From positions 1 to 64,000 of the forward strand of contig JAURWY010000018.1 in the NCBI GenBank assembly GCA_030654695.1: 64,000 bases of DNA, given 5' to 3'. Position 1 is the stretch's first letter; every line of letters starts with the position of its first letter. Below are positions 1 to 8,035 of the stretch, in pieces. Position numbers and translations under genes: made by a program. Source of the stretch: Polaromonas sp. (GTDB taxonomy: Bacteria > Pseudomonadota > Gammaproteobacteria > Burkholderiales > Burkholderiaceae_C). The notes under the pieces are model-generated. The model searched no databases and had not been told where the DNA came from. It saw only the letters and a list, made by a program, of their open reading frames with translations.

Positions 1-461
1 ACTTCCATTTCAACGAGCTCGAGCAATTCGGCGTCGTCGACCATGTCGCACTTGTTCAGGAACACGATGATGTAAGGAACACCCACCTGGCGAGCCAGCA
101 AGATGTGCTCGCGGGTCTGAGGCATTGGGCCGTCAGCTGCGGAGCAAACCAAAATAGCGCCGTCCATTTGAGCAGCACCCGTGATCATGTTTTTCACATA
201 GTCAGCGTGGCCTGGGCAGTCAACGTGAGCGTAGTGGCGGGTCGCCGTCTCGTACTCAACGTGGGCTGTGTAGATCGTGATACCGCGGGCTTTTTCTTCC
301 GGTGCGGCGTCAATTTGATCGTAACCTTTGGCCGTGCCGCCGTACTTGGCTGCCAGCACGGTCGTGATAGCGGCCGTCAAGGTGGTTTTACCGTGGTCAA
401 CGTGACCAATCGTGCCGACGTTGACGTGCGGTTTTGTTCGCGCGAATTTCTCTTTTGCCAT
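1..461 (-). CDS. tuf: Elongation factor Tu, N-terminal part (cut by window edge)
   Basis: This is the GTPase that brings aminoacyl-tRNA to the ribosomal A site. About 153 N-terminal residues are present, and the rest lies left of the window. The G1 loop GHVDHGKT (about residues 18-25), the switch region with RGITI, the G3 motif DCPGHADY and the G4 motif NKCD are all visible. The ATG follows a tRNA-Tyr/Gly/Thr cluster on the same strand, the arrangement known for tufB in many proteobacteria, so this copy is probably co-transcribed with the tRNAs. A second tuf copy elsewhere in the genome is likely but not visible here. Confidence 0.97.
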   Translation of the reverse strand, partial: MAKEKFARTKPHVNVGTIGHVDHGKTTLTAAITTVLAAKYGGTAKGYDQIDAAPEEKARGITIYTAHVEYETATRHYAHVDCPGHADYVKNMITGAAQMDGAILVCSAADGPMPQTREHILLARQVGVPYIIVFLNKCDMVDDAELLELVEME

Positions 462-524
462 TTTCAACTCCGAAAAGTTACAAAAACTATTGCCTGGCCA
501 GCGATGCTGCGCCAATTCAAAATA

Positions 525-599
525 TGGTGCCCATTCCGGGAATCGGACCCGGGACCTCTCCCTTACCAAGGGAGTGCTCTGCCACTGAGCCAAATGGGC
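525..599 (-). tRNA. tRNA-Thr (anticodon GGT)
   Basis: A 75-nt cloverleaf with acceptor arms GCCCATT/AATGGGC, discriminator A and an encoded CCA end. The anticodon loop TTGGTAA sits in the stem CTCCC/GGGAG and reads GGT (Thr). The T loop TTCGATT... variant and stem CCGGG/CCCGG are intact. It is the tRNA nearest to tuf. Confidence 0.95.
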
Positions 600-693
600 C
601 TTCTTAAACTCAATCTATCAATCAAACACTCAGCAGCACGCCAACAAAAACAGCCCCGAACCCACCAAAAAACACCCCACACGGAGCACAAAC

Positions 694-767
694 TGGAGCG
701 GGAGACGGGAATCGAACCCGCGTCATTAGCTTGGAAGGCTAGGGTTCTACCATTGAACTACTCCCGC
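694..767 (-). tRNA. tRNA-Gly (anticodon TCC)
   Basis: A 74-nt cloverleaf with acceptor GCGGGAG/CTCCCGC, discriminator T and encoded CCA. The anticodon loop CTTCCAA reads TCC (Gly). The anticodon stem is CTAGC/GCTAA, which leaves a C·A mismatch at position 27-43, and the T stem has a G·T pair at 49-65. Otherwise it resembles E. coli glyT. Confidence 0.94.
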
Positions 768-849
768 AGCTCTGCAACTATTTCCACCAACTCACTGACA
801 CTACAAGACATTACCAAAACAATCGAAAAGTTGAACTCAACGCTTGCCT

Positions 850-935
850 TGGTGGATGGGGCTGGATTCGAACCAGCGTACGCGTTAGCGAACAGATTTA
901 CAGTCTGCCTCCTTTAACCACTCGGACACCCATCC
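850..935 (-). tRNA. tRNA-Tyr (anticodon GTA)
   Basis: An 86-nt class II tRNA with a long variable arm, acceptor GGATGGG/CCCATCC, discriminator A and encoded CCA. The anticodon loop CTGTAAA reads GTA (Tyr). It is the first tRNA of the Tyr-Gly-Thr-tuf cluster. Confidence 0.95.
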
Positions 936-951
936 TTCAAGTGAACCACGG

Positions 952-957
952 ATTATG
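952..957 (-). promoter_or_regulatory. Candidate -10 box for the tRNA-tuf operon
   Basis: In the 40-bp gap between ung and tRNA-Tyr, the minus strand carries CATAAT followed by the GC-rich stretch CCGTGG. A GC-rich discriminator is typical of stable-RNA promoters under stringent control. I find no convincing -35 box at 16-18 bp, so this is tentative. Confidence 0.3.
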
Positions 958-975
958 CCATGGTTTCCACCGCCC

Positions 976-1749
976 TTATGACCAATCAAGGCCTTTGTGG
1001 TCACGTGCTTGCAGCCAAGCATTGGCGGCCGCGAAGTGTCCACAGCCCATAAATGGATGTGGCGGACGGTTTGCCGAGAGAGGTGATGGGTGGTTGGCCG
1101 TCAAAACCAAGTGATCACCCTTGATCAACTCTCGTTTGGCTTGCGCATGGGCACCCCACAGCATGAAAACAGCCGACGCCGCCGAATCGGCCACAGTCCG
1201 GATCAATGCGTCTGTGAGCGTTTCCCAACCTCTTTTGCCATGACTCTCCGGGGCGCCGGCCTCGACCGTCATGCAGGTATTGAGCAGCAACACCCCTTGC
1301 CGCGCCCAAGCCTCAAGCGAGCCACTGCGAAGCCCCGAACTTGGCCCGGTAGTCGCTCCCGCTTGCGCAGCGCCCCGGTCTATTTCCTTGAATATATTGC
1401 GCAGGCTCGGCGGGATCCGGTTGCCATGCTTGACCGAAAACGCCAAGCCATGCGCCTGGTTTGGACCGTGATACGGGTCTTGCCCCAAAATCACGACCTT
1501 GACCGCTGGCAGCGGGGTCAACTCCAAAGCACGCAGGGGATGGGCGGGGTAAATAACCGCGCCGTCGGCCAAGCGCTGCTCAATGAATTGACCGAGCTGC
1601 TGCCCCGTCGGGCTGGCCAAAAAACCTTGTACAACCGGCGCCCAGCTGGGGTCGATGGGCCAAAGGGCCGGATTCCAGCCGGTCAACCGCTCTGACGATG
1701 GATTTTGCGATCCCGCATCGTCAAAGGCGAAATTGGCCCGGGTGCTCAT
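976..1749 (-). CDS. ung: Uracil-DNA glycosylase
   Basis: Removes uracil from DNA in base-excision repair. The 257-residue protein carries the family-1 catalytic motif GQDPYHGP with the catalytic Asp at about residue 91, and the second motif HPSPLSA with His at about residue 220. Length fits the family (about 220-260), with a slightly long, low-similarity N-terminus. The ATG overlaps the trpC stop by one base (TGATG), so translation is probably coupled to the trp operon. There is no functional link to tryptophan; the pairing looks like operon packing. Confidence 0.96.
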   Translation of the reverse strand: MSTRANFAFDDAGSQNPSSERLTGWNPALWPIDPSWAPVVQGFLASPTGQQLGQFIEQRLADGAVIYPAHPLRALELTPLPAVKVVILGQDPYHGPNQAHGLAFSVKHGNRIPPSLRNIFKEIDRGAAQAGATTGPSSGLRSGSLEAWARQGVLLLNTCMTVEAGAPESHGKRGWETLTDALIRTVADSAASAVFMLWGAHAQAKRELIKGDHLVLTANHPSPLSANRPPHPFMGCGHFAAANAWLQARDHKGLDWS

Positions 1750-2537
1750 CAGGTGAATAAATGCGCCAGCGCAGCACCTGGATCGTCGGCGCGCATAAAG
1801 GCTTCGCCGACCAAGTAGGCATTGACGCCAGCTCGCCGAAGCAATTGCACATCCGCCACGGTGCTGACGCCAGATTCGGTGACCAGCAAACGGTCGGCAG
1901 GCACATCCTTGATCATGCCCAGCGTGGTGTCGAGGGAGACCTCGAACGTTTTCAGGTTGCGGTTGTTGATGCCCAACAAAGGCGTCTTGAGTTGGAGCGC
2001 ACGGTCTAACTCGGCGCGGTCATGCACCTCCACCAGCACCGCCATGTCCAGCGACATCGCCAGCGCTTCAAAGCTCTTCATTTGGGCGTCATCCAGACAG
2101 GCTGCAATCAACAAAATACAGTCAGCACCCATCGCCCGCGCTTCATAAACTTGATAGGCGTCAATGATGAAATCTTTGCGCAACACGGGCAAGTCACAGG
2201 AGGCACGCGCCTGCTTCAGGTAGTCCGTGCTGCCTTGGAAAAATTGCTGATCGGTCAGCACCGACAAGCAAGCCGCACCATGCTCGGCATAGCTCTGGGC
2301 GATGTCAGCAGGGATGAAGTCCGCGCGCAAAACACCTTTAGATGGGCTGGCTTTTTTAATTTCAGCGATCACCGCCGCTTGCCCAGCCGCAATCTTGCGG
2401 CGCATGGCACCAACAAAATCACGTGTCAGGACGCGCGACTCGGCATCTTCGCGCATGACGGCGAGCGGCTTGCGTTGCAGCGCTGCGGCTACTTCTTGGC
2501 GTTTGACCGCCATGATCTGGTCGAGGATGTCAGCCAT
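1749..2537 (-). CDS. trpC: Indole-3-glycerol phosphate synthase
   Basis: Closes the indole ring from CdRP in the fourth step of tryptophan synthesis. The 262-residue (βα)8 barrel shows [10 protein letters not shown] at about residues 59-68 (catalytic Glu and Lys), LRKDFI at about 119-124, the INNRNLKTF phosphate-binding strand and the ESG motif near the C-terminus. It is monofunctional, without a TrpF fusion. The gap to trpD upstream is 82 bp, T-rich on the coding strand, with no clear hairpin. Confidence 0.97.
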   Translation of the reverse strand: MADILDQIMAVKRQEVAAALQRKPLAVMREDAESRVLTRDFVGAMRRKIAAGQAAVIAEIKKASPSKGVLRADFIPADIAQSYAEHGAACLSVLTDQQFFQGSTDYLKQARASCDLPVLRKDFIIDAYQVYEARAMGADCILLIAACLDDAQMKSFEALAMSLDMAVLVEVHDRAELDRALQLKTPLLGINNRNLKTFEVSLDTTLGMIKDVPADRLLVTESGVSTVADVQLLRRAGVNAYLVGEAFMRADDPGAALAHLFT

Positions 2538-2619
2538 GTGTTCTGGGTACCGATGTTGTCGAGAAAGAAAAAAGGCAAAAACCGATTATTGATGCTTATG
2601 CAGATGCGTGTCGTGTTGC

Positions 2620-3657
2620 TTATGCCGCGTGCGTCGCTTTGACCAGCGCATCCAGCGTTTGCCGGGCCGCGCCTGAGGCGATGGCCTGACGCGCCAGCGC
2701 GATGCCGTCAACCATCGAGGCCGCCACGTTGGCGGCGTAGAGCGCAGCACCGGCGTTGAGCATGACGATATCGGCGGGCGCACCCGCTTCGCCATCCAGC
2801 ACGCCTTTGAGCATCTGCATCGACTGCTCCGGCGTTTCGACCCGCAATGCGCGACTGCCGGCCATCGGCAAACCAAAATCTTCGGGGTGAATTTCGTATT
2901 CGGTGATCTCGCCGTCTTTGAGCTCACCCACCACCGTCGCAGCACCCAGACTGATCTCGTCCATGCCGTCTTTGCCGTAGACCACCAAGGCGTGCTCGGC
3001 ACCCAGACGCTGCAAAGCGCGCACTTGAATACCGACGAGGTCCGGGTGAAAAACACCCATGAGGATATTCGGCGCGCTGGCCGGATTCGTCAGCGGGCCG
3101 AGGATGTTGAAAATCGTCCGCACGCCGAGTTCTTTGCGAATCGGTGCGACATTTTTCATGGCCGGATGGTGGTTGGGTGCGAACATGAAGCCAACGCCCA
3201 CGGTCGCGATGCAACGCGCAATGGCTTCCGGTGACAAATTGATGTTGATGCCCAAAGACTCCAGCACGTCGGCACTGCCCGACTTGCTGCTAACACTGCG
3301 GCCGCCGTGCTTGCTGACCTTGGCGCCCGCCGCCGCCGCCACAAACATAGCGCAGGTGGAGATATTGAAGGTGTGTGAGCCGTCACCGCCGGTGCCGACG
3401 ATGTCGATCAGATGCGTTTTGTCGACCACCTCGACCTTGGTTGAAAACTCGCGCATGACTTGCGCCGCCGCGGTGATCTCACCGATGGTTTCCTTCTTGA
3501 CGCGCAAGCCGGTGATGAGCGCGGCCATCATCACAGGCGACATCTCGCCGTTCATGATCAGCCGCATGATGTGCAGCATTTCGTCGTGAAAAATCTCACG
3601 GTGCTCGATCGTGCGTTGCAAGGCTTCTTGGGGCGTGATCTTCTGCGATTGGGACAT
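2620..3657 (-). CDS. trpD: Anthranilate phosphoribosyltransferase
   Basis: Transfers phosphoribosyl from PRPP to anthranilate. The 345-residue protein shows the PRPP loop GTGGDG at about residues 88-93, the following NIST, and [18 protein letters not shown] at about 116-133, all diagnostic of TrpD. It is separate from the glutaminase subunit TrpG, as usual in betaproteobacteria. It lies 48 bp downstream of trpG in the same operon. Confidence 0.97.
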   Translation of the reverse strand: MSQSQKITPQEALQRTIEHREIFHDEMLHIMRLIMNGEMSPVMMAALITGLRVKKETIGEITAAAQVMREFSTKVEVVDKTHLIDIVGTGGDGSHTFNISTCAMFVAAAAGAKVSKHGGRSVSSKSGSADVLESLGININLSPEAIARCIATVGVGFMFAPNHHPAMKNVAPIRKELGVRTIFNILGPLTNPASAPNILMGVFHPDLVGIQVRALQRLGAEHALVVYGKDGMDEISLGAATVVGELKDGEITEYEIHPEDFGLPMAGSRALRVETPEQSMQMLKGVLDGEAGAPADIVMLNAGAALYAANVAASMVDGIALARQAIASGAARQTLDALVKATHAA

Positions 3658-3705
3658 CTTGACGCTTTCGAAATAGGGGGGCGACGGTCAGGCGAAGGTC
3701 AAACC

Positions 3706-4275
3706 TCAGGCCTGCAGCAGAAAGTTTTTCAGCATGGCATGACCATGCTCGGTGAGGATGGACTCCGGGTGAAACTGAACCCCCTGAATCGCCAGCGTCT
3801 TGTGGCGCACACCCATGATCTCGCCGTCGTCGGTCCAAGCCGTCACAGCCAAGACGTCGGGGCAAGAAGCGCGTTCAATCGCCAGCGAGTGGTAGCGGTT
3901 AACGACGAACTGCTCGGGCAAGTTGGCGAACACGCCCTCTTGCGTCGTGGTGATGACGCTGGTCTTGCCGTGCATGAGTTGCTGTGCACGGATGATCTTG
4001 CCGCCAAAGGCTGCGCCGATGGCTTGATGGCCTAAGCACACGCCCAAAATTGGCAACTTGCCAGCGAAGTGCTGGATCGCCGCGACAGAAATGCCCGCCT
4101 CGGCCGGCGAGCAGGGTCCCGGCGAAATCACCAACCGGTCGGGTGCACGCGCTTCGATGTCGGCCAGCGTCACCTCGTCATTGCGCAGCACTTCCACCTC
4201 GGCCCCCAACTCGCCAAAGTACTGGACGATGTTGTAGGTGAAACTGTCGTAGTTGTCGATCATCAAGAGTTTCAT
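3706..4275 (-). CDS. trpG: Anthranilate synthase, glutamine amidotransferase subunit
   Basis: A class I glutaminase that feeds ammonia to TrpE. The 189-residue protein has the oxyanion motif [11 protein letters not shown] at about 51-61, the nucleophile motif [10 protein letters not shown] with Cys at about 80, and FHPES with His 169 and Glu 171, so the triad is complete. Its ATG overlaps the trpE stop by 4 nt, so the two anthranilate synthase subunits are translationally coupled. The same glutaminase could also serve folate synthesis (PabA role); no separate pabA is visible here. Confidence 0.96.
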   Translation of the reverse strand: MKLLMIDNYDSFTYNIVQYFGELGAEVEVLRNDEVTLADIEARAPDRLVISPGPCSPAEAGISVAAIQHFAGKLPILGVCLGHQAIGAAFGGKIIRAQQLMHGKTSVITTTQEGVFANLPEQFVVNRYHSLAIERASCPDVLAVTAWTDDGEIMGVRHKTLAIQGVQFHPESILTEHGHAMLKNFLLQA

Positions 4276-5804
4276 TCCAACCCCTCTTCAACCAGCTCGC
4301 TGGCACGCAGCAGTGCGCGTGCCTTGGCTTCGGTTTCTTTCCATTCCAGCTCGGGCACCGAGTCCGCCACCACGCCGGCTGCGGCCTGCACATACAGCGT
4401 CTGGTCTTTGATGATGCCGGTGCGAATCGCAATCGCCACATCCATGTCGCCGGCGTAACTCAGGTAGCCGCAAGCCCCGCCATACAAGCCGCGCTTGGTG
4501 GGTTCCAACTGGTCAATCAACTCCATCGCACGAACCTTCGGTGCACCCGTCAAGGTGCCAGCCGGAAAGGTCGCTTTCAGCACATCCATATTGCTCATGC
4601 CGTCGAGCAACACGCCCTCAACGTTGCTGACGATGTGCATCACATGGCTGTAACGCTCGACCGCAAAAGCCTCGGTGACTTTGACCGAACCGATCTCCGC
4701 GATACGGCCAATGTCGTTGCGCGCCAAGTCAATCAACATGACGTGTTCGGCGCGCTCTTTAGGGTCGTTGATGAGCTCTTGCTCGATGGCTTTGTCAGCC
4801 TCGACCGAAGCGGCGCGGGGCCGCGTTCCAGCGAGCGGCCGAATGGTGATTTTTTGCGCAGTTTTCTCAGCCTGCCCCGCTTGCGCGTCCTTGACGACGA
4901 TGGCCTCTTGTCGCACTAAAATCTCAGGCGATGCACCGACCACATGGAAATCACCAAAGTGGTAGTAATACATGTAAGGGCTCGGGTTCAAAGAGCGCAG
5001 CGCCCGGTACAGCGACAGCGGCGACTCGGTGTAGCGTTTCTTGATTCGCTGTCCGACCTGCACCTGCATGAAGTCACCACCGGCAATCAGCTCCTTGGCC
5101 CGCTCTACGGCGGCGATGTAATCGGCCTTGGCAAACTCGCGCTCAGCCGGGTAACCCAGCGACGGCTTGACCACCGGGGCGCTGACGGAATACTGCAACT
5201 GATCCTTCAGACCCCGCAGCCGTTTCTTGGCATTGGCAAAGGCCTCGGGGGCAGCCGGGTCGGCATAGACAATTAAATAAAGCTTGCCCGACAGGTTGTC
5301 AATGACCGCCAATTCTTCGCATTGCAGCAGCAAGATGTCGGGACAGCCGAGCGTGTCGGGCGGGCACGAGGCTTCGAGTTTTTTCTCGATGTAGCGCACC
5401 GTGTCGTAGCCAAAATAACCAGCCAGACCACCACAAAAACGCGGCAAACCCGGGCGCAAGGCCACTTTGAAACGCTTTTGATAAGCCTCGATGAAATCCA
5501 GCGGATTCTGCGTCGAGGTTTCCACCACGCGGCCATCGGTGACCACTTCGGTCACGGCGTCCGGGCCAAAACCACGGGCCCGCACCAGCGTGCGCGCCGG
5601 CAAGCCAATGAAGCTGTAACGGCCAAAGCGTTCGCCACCGACGACAGACTCCAGCAAAAAGCTGAACTTGCCGCCGTCTTTGGAAAACGCCAACTTGAGG
5701 TAGAGCGAAAGCGGCGTTTCAAGATCGGCAAAGGCTTCCGCCATCAAGGGAATGCGGTTGTAACCCTGCTGCGCCAGGCTTTTGAATTCGAGTTCGGAGA
5801 TCAA
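4272..5804 (-). CDS. trpE: Anthranilate synthase component I
   Basis: Converts chorismate to anthranilate. The 510-residue protein contains LLES in the N-terminal allosteric region (about residues 50-53, where Trp feedback acts in this family), [26 protein letters not shown] and [10 protein letters not shown] of the chorismate-binding fold. The start is TTG: no in-frame ATG lies just upstream, and AAGGA sits 6 nt before it. It is the first large gene of trpEGDC-ung and follows a 270-bp leader carrying a candidate attenuation peptide. Confidence 0.97.
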   Translation of the reverse strand: MISELEFKSLAQQGYNRIPLMAEAFADLETPLSLYLKLAFSKDGGKFSFLLESVVGGERFGRYSFIGLPARTLVRARGFGPDAVTEVVTDGRVVETSTQNPLDFIEAYQKRFKVALRPGLPRFCGGLAGYFGYDTVRYIEKKLEASCPPDTLGCPDILLLQCEELAVIDNLSGKLYLIVYADPAAPEAFANAKKRLRGLKDQLQYSVSAPVVKPSLGYPAEREFAKADYIAAVERAKELIAGGDFMQVQVGQRIKKRYTESPLSLYRALRSLNPSPYMYYYHFGDFHVVGASPEILVRQEAIVVKDAQAGQAEKTAQKITIRPLAGTRPRAASVEADKAIEQELINDPKERAEHVMLIDLARNDIGRIAEIGSVKVTEAFAVERYSHVMHIVSNVEGVLLDGMSNMDVLKATFPAGTLTGAPKVRAMELIDQLEPTKRGLYGGACGYLSYAGDMDVAIAIRTGIIKDQTLYVQAAAGVVADSVPELEWKETEAKARALLRASELVEEGLE

Positions 5805-5930
5805 AGCAAGTCCTTATGGTGTGGCCGGCGCTGACGGCTGGACCACTGTTCATTCAAGAGGCCTCGAACAACCCAAGGGCTGTGAGGCGGGAGGCTACAG
5901 ACACTGCCAGCCTGAAAACTTGGAAACTTG

Positions 5931-5991
5931 AAAAAAGGAGCTTCAGCGATCAGGCGTGACGGAGCGAGCAGCGACGCCAAAGCCAGGCTCC
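5931..5991 (-). promoter_or_regulatory. Possible trp attenuator region
   Basis: On the minus strand GGAGC (5987-5991), lying beside the leader Trp codons, can pair with GCTCC at 5961-5965 or with GCTCC at 5937-5941, which is followed directly by six T residues. Mutually exclusive pairing next to a U-run is what an attenuator needs. The stems are only 5 bp plus G·U pairs, with a 45-nt loop for the terminator form. Confidence 0.3.
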
Positions 5992-6033
5992 CCGGCTGCT
6001 ACAACCTGTACATGTGATGCTGTGAATGAACAT
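5950..6033 (-). CDS. trpL: Candidate trp leader peptide (27 aa, two Trp codons)
   Basis: Inside the 270-bp gap before trpE an ATG opens a 27-codon frame ending in TGA. It contains Trp at residues 17 and 19 (motif AWLWRR), the signature of an attenuation leader. No Shine-Dalgarno precedes the ATG. A weak -10-like TACACT at 6044-6049 would place transcription start only a few bases before the ATG, as in leaderless trpL of some alphaproteobacteria. Downstream, a GCTCC followed by six T residues (5931-5941) could close a long-range pair with GGAGC at 5987-5991, while a second GCTCC at 5961-5965 could compete. The terminator stem is short, so attenuation is inferred, not shown. Confidence 0.5.
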   Translation of the reverse strand: MFIHSITCTGCSSRGAWLWRRCSLRHA

Positions 6034-6074
6034 ATGAAGGCGAAGTGTAGCAAAGCTCGGCCAGGCATTCGTGC

Positions 6075-6854
6075 CTAGCGCAGCGTCAATTCAGCGAAGG
6101 AATCGACATAGCCGTCGGCATCCACAGCCCGAATCGGCTGGCCGTGGTTGTAGCCGTAAGTCACCAGCACGACCGGGCAACCCGCCGCCCGCGCAGCGCG
6201 AGCATCGTTGCTGGAATCGCCCAGCATGAGCGTGCGGGCCGGTGTGCTGCGCAGCGCTTCGCAGGTCTTGAGCAGAGGCATCGGGTCGGGCTTCTTGCGC
6301 TCGAAAGAGTCGCCGCCAAAGACCTGGCTGAAGTAGCCATCCAAGCCCTTCAGCTTGAGCAACTGCTGTGCAAACGCCAGCGGCTTGTTGGTCAGACAGG
6401 CCATCGGCAAGCCTTGGGCGTGCCACTGCTGCAAACCCTGCACCACGCCAGGATAAAGACTGGCGTGCAGGCCATTGATGGCCAGGTAATGCCGCTGGTA
6501 GCTGGCCCAAGCCGGCGCATAGAGCGCCTCGGCCCTGACACGTATCTGCGCATCAGTTGAAGTACCGACTTCAGGCGCTTCGGCCGACAGCCGCAGCACA
6601 TGCATCAGGGCCGACTGAATCAGGTGCTCGGAACCCTTGCCCACCATGGACTCGACCGCCGCCGAAGTCAGCGGCAAGCCAGCCAACGCACGCTCCCGCG
6701 GATGCCAAGGCAGTTCCTCCAGCATCAAATTCAGAGCCGCGACAAAGTCGCCCAAGGTGTCGACCAGGGTGCCGTCGAGGTCGATCATCAGGGCGTCGAA
6801 ACTGCGCCCCAAGTCCAATGAAACGCCCAAGGCAGCGCCACCCTGATGCGTCAT
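6075..6854 (-). CDS. gph: Phosphoglycolate phosphatase (HAD family)
   Basis: Dephosphorylates 2-phosphoglycolate from DNA repair or Rubisco oxygenation. The 259-residue HAD protein shows motif [10 protein letters not shown] (nucleophile Asp about 25, acid/base Asp about 27), motif II around CLTNKP, a Lys in KKPDP, and motif IV GDSSND. The ATG overlaps the rpe stop by 4 nt. The rpe-gph-trpE order is common in proteobacteria. Substrate is inferred from context; HAD phosphatases are often broad. Confidence 0.9.
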   Translation of the reverse strand: MTHQGGAALGVSLDLGRSFDALMIDLDGTLVDTLGDFVAALNLMLEELPWHPRERALAGLPLTSAAVESMVGKGSEHLIQSALMHVLRLSAEAPEVGTSTDAQIRVRAEALYAPAWASYQRHYLAINGLHASLYPGVVQGLQQWHAQGLPMACLTNKPLAFAQQLLKLKGLDGYFSQVFGGDSFERKKPDPMPLLKTCEALRSTPARTLMLGDSSNDARAARAAGCPVVLVTYGYNHGQPIRAVDADGYVDSFAELTLR

Positions 6855-7555
6855 TTAGCCAATTCCACGCGCATGGCGTCGATCACCGATTTGTAATCCG
6901 GCTTGCCAAAAATAGCGCTCCCGGCCACAAAGGCGTCAGCCCCCGCCGCAGCGACGCGGGCGATGTTGTCGGTCTTGATGCCGCCATCGACTTCCAGGCG
7001 AATGTCTTTGCCCGACGCGTCAATGCGCTTGCGGGCGTTCTCGATTTTGCGCAGCGCCGAGTCGATGAAACTCTGACCCCCAAAGCCCGGGTTGACGCTC
7101 ATGATGAGGATCAGGTCGATGTCGTCAATGACCCAATCCAGCACATCCATAGACGCCGCCGGGTTGAACACCAGCCCGGCTTTACAGCCTTTTGACTTGA
7201 TCGCCTGCACGCTGCGGTGCACATGACCCGAGGCGTCGGGGTGAAAGCTGATGTAGTCAGCGCCTGCATCGGCAAAGGCGGCGGCCAAAGCGTCCACCGG
7301 CTGCACCATCAGGTGCACGTCAATCGGCACCGGCTGGCCCGAAGCCGTCACGGCATGCGGTTTGAGGGCGCTGCAGATCATCGGGCCGAAGGTCAGGTTT
7401 GGCACGTAATGGTTGTCCATCACGTCAAAATGAATCCAGTCGGCGCCAGCGGCGATGACGTTTTTGACTTCCTCGCCCAGTCGGGCGAAGTCGGCCGACA
7501 AGATGGACGGGGCAATTTTGTAAGCAGGCTTGTTGGATTTAGCAGGTGTAGGCAT
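6851..7555 (-). CDS. rpe: Ribulose-phosphate 3-epimerase
   Basis: Interconverts ribulose-5-P and xylulose-5-P in the pentose phosphate or Calvin cycle. The 234-residue TIM barrel shows [13 protein letters not shown] at the N-terminus, [17 protein letters not shown] with metal-ligand His and Asp, a [10 protein letters not shown] phosphate-binding loop, EVDGGI with the second catalytic Asp, and GSAIF. It heads the minus-strand rpe-gph-trp cluster and diverges from apaG across about 80 bp. Confidence 0.97.
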   Translation of the reverse strand: MPTPAKSNKPAYKIAPSILSADFARLGEEVKNVIAAGADWIHFDVMDNHYVPNLTFGPMICSALKPHAVTASGQPVPIDVHLMVQPVDALAAAFADAGADYISFHPDASGHVHRSVQAIKSKGCKAGLVFNPAASMDVLDWVIDDIDLILIMSVNPGFGGQSFIDSALRKIENARKRIDASGKDIRLEVDGGIKTDNIARVAAAGADAFVAGSAIFGKPDYKSVIDAMRVELAK

Positions 7556-7635
7556 GCGCGGATTGTCGCTGAAAGCAGCTCAGCCGGGCAGCCTCAAGAA
7601 GGCCGCGTTAACATGCAGACCTTACTTTGAGTGCC

Positions 7636-8025
7636 ATGCCAACTTACCAAATTTCTTGCGAAGTCCTGCCGCAGTACCTGCCGGAACAGTCTGACCCCAA
7701 CCAGAAGGTCTTCACTTTTTCCTACACCGTCACCATCACCAATACCGGTGATGTCGCGGCGCAATTGATCGCGCGCCACTGGTTCATCAGTGACGCCAAC
7801 GGCCACAACGAAGAAGTCAAAGGCTTGGGCGTTGTCGGACACCAGCCGCTGCTCAAACCGGGCGAGTCGTTCCAATACACCAGTGGCTCGCGCCTGCGCA
7901 CCGCCACCGGCACCATGCACGGCAGTTATTTCTGCGTCGCAGAAGATGCCACCCGCTTTGAAGCGCAAATCCCGATGTTTGTGCTTGAAGCCAGCTCGGG
8001 CGCCACCGCACGGGTGCTGCACTGA
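7636..8025 (+). CDS. apaG: ApaG domain protein (Co2+/Mg2+ efflux-associated)
   Basis: A small single-domain protein (129 aa) of the ApaG family, a fibronectin-III-like β sandwich. Conserved stretches include FSYTVTITNTGD, QLIARHWFISDANG, GVVGHQPLLKPGESFQYTSG and GTMHGSYF. ApaG is known from cobalt-resistance genetics, but its biochemical role is unsettled. I chose the ATG; a TTG three codons upstream is in frame and neither has a clear Shine-Dalgarno. It is followed after 10 bp by the SpecificRecomb-type membrane protein. Confidence 0.93.
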   Translation: MPTYQISCEVLPQYLPEQSDPNQKVFTFSYTVTITNTGDVAAQLIARHWFISDANGHNEEVKGLGVVGHQPLLKPGESFQYTSGSRLRTATGTMHGSYFCVAEDATRFEAQIPMFVLEASSGATARVLH

Positions 8026-8035
8026 ACGGCACGTT

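Noticed and set aside
105..917. 270-codon plus-strand open frame through tuf and three tRNAs
   Set aside because: It reads antisense through EF-Tu and structured tRNAs, so it cannot be a real protein gene.
2538..2619. T-rich stretch between trpD and trpC as an internal terminator
   Set aside because: No stable GC-rich stem precedes the T residues; trpC would be cut off from its operon.
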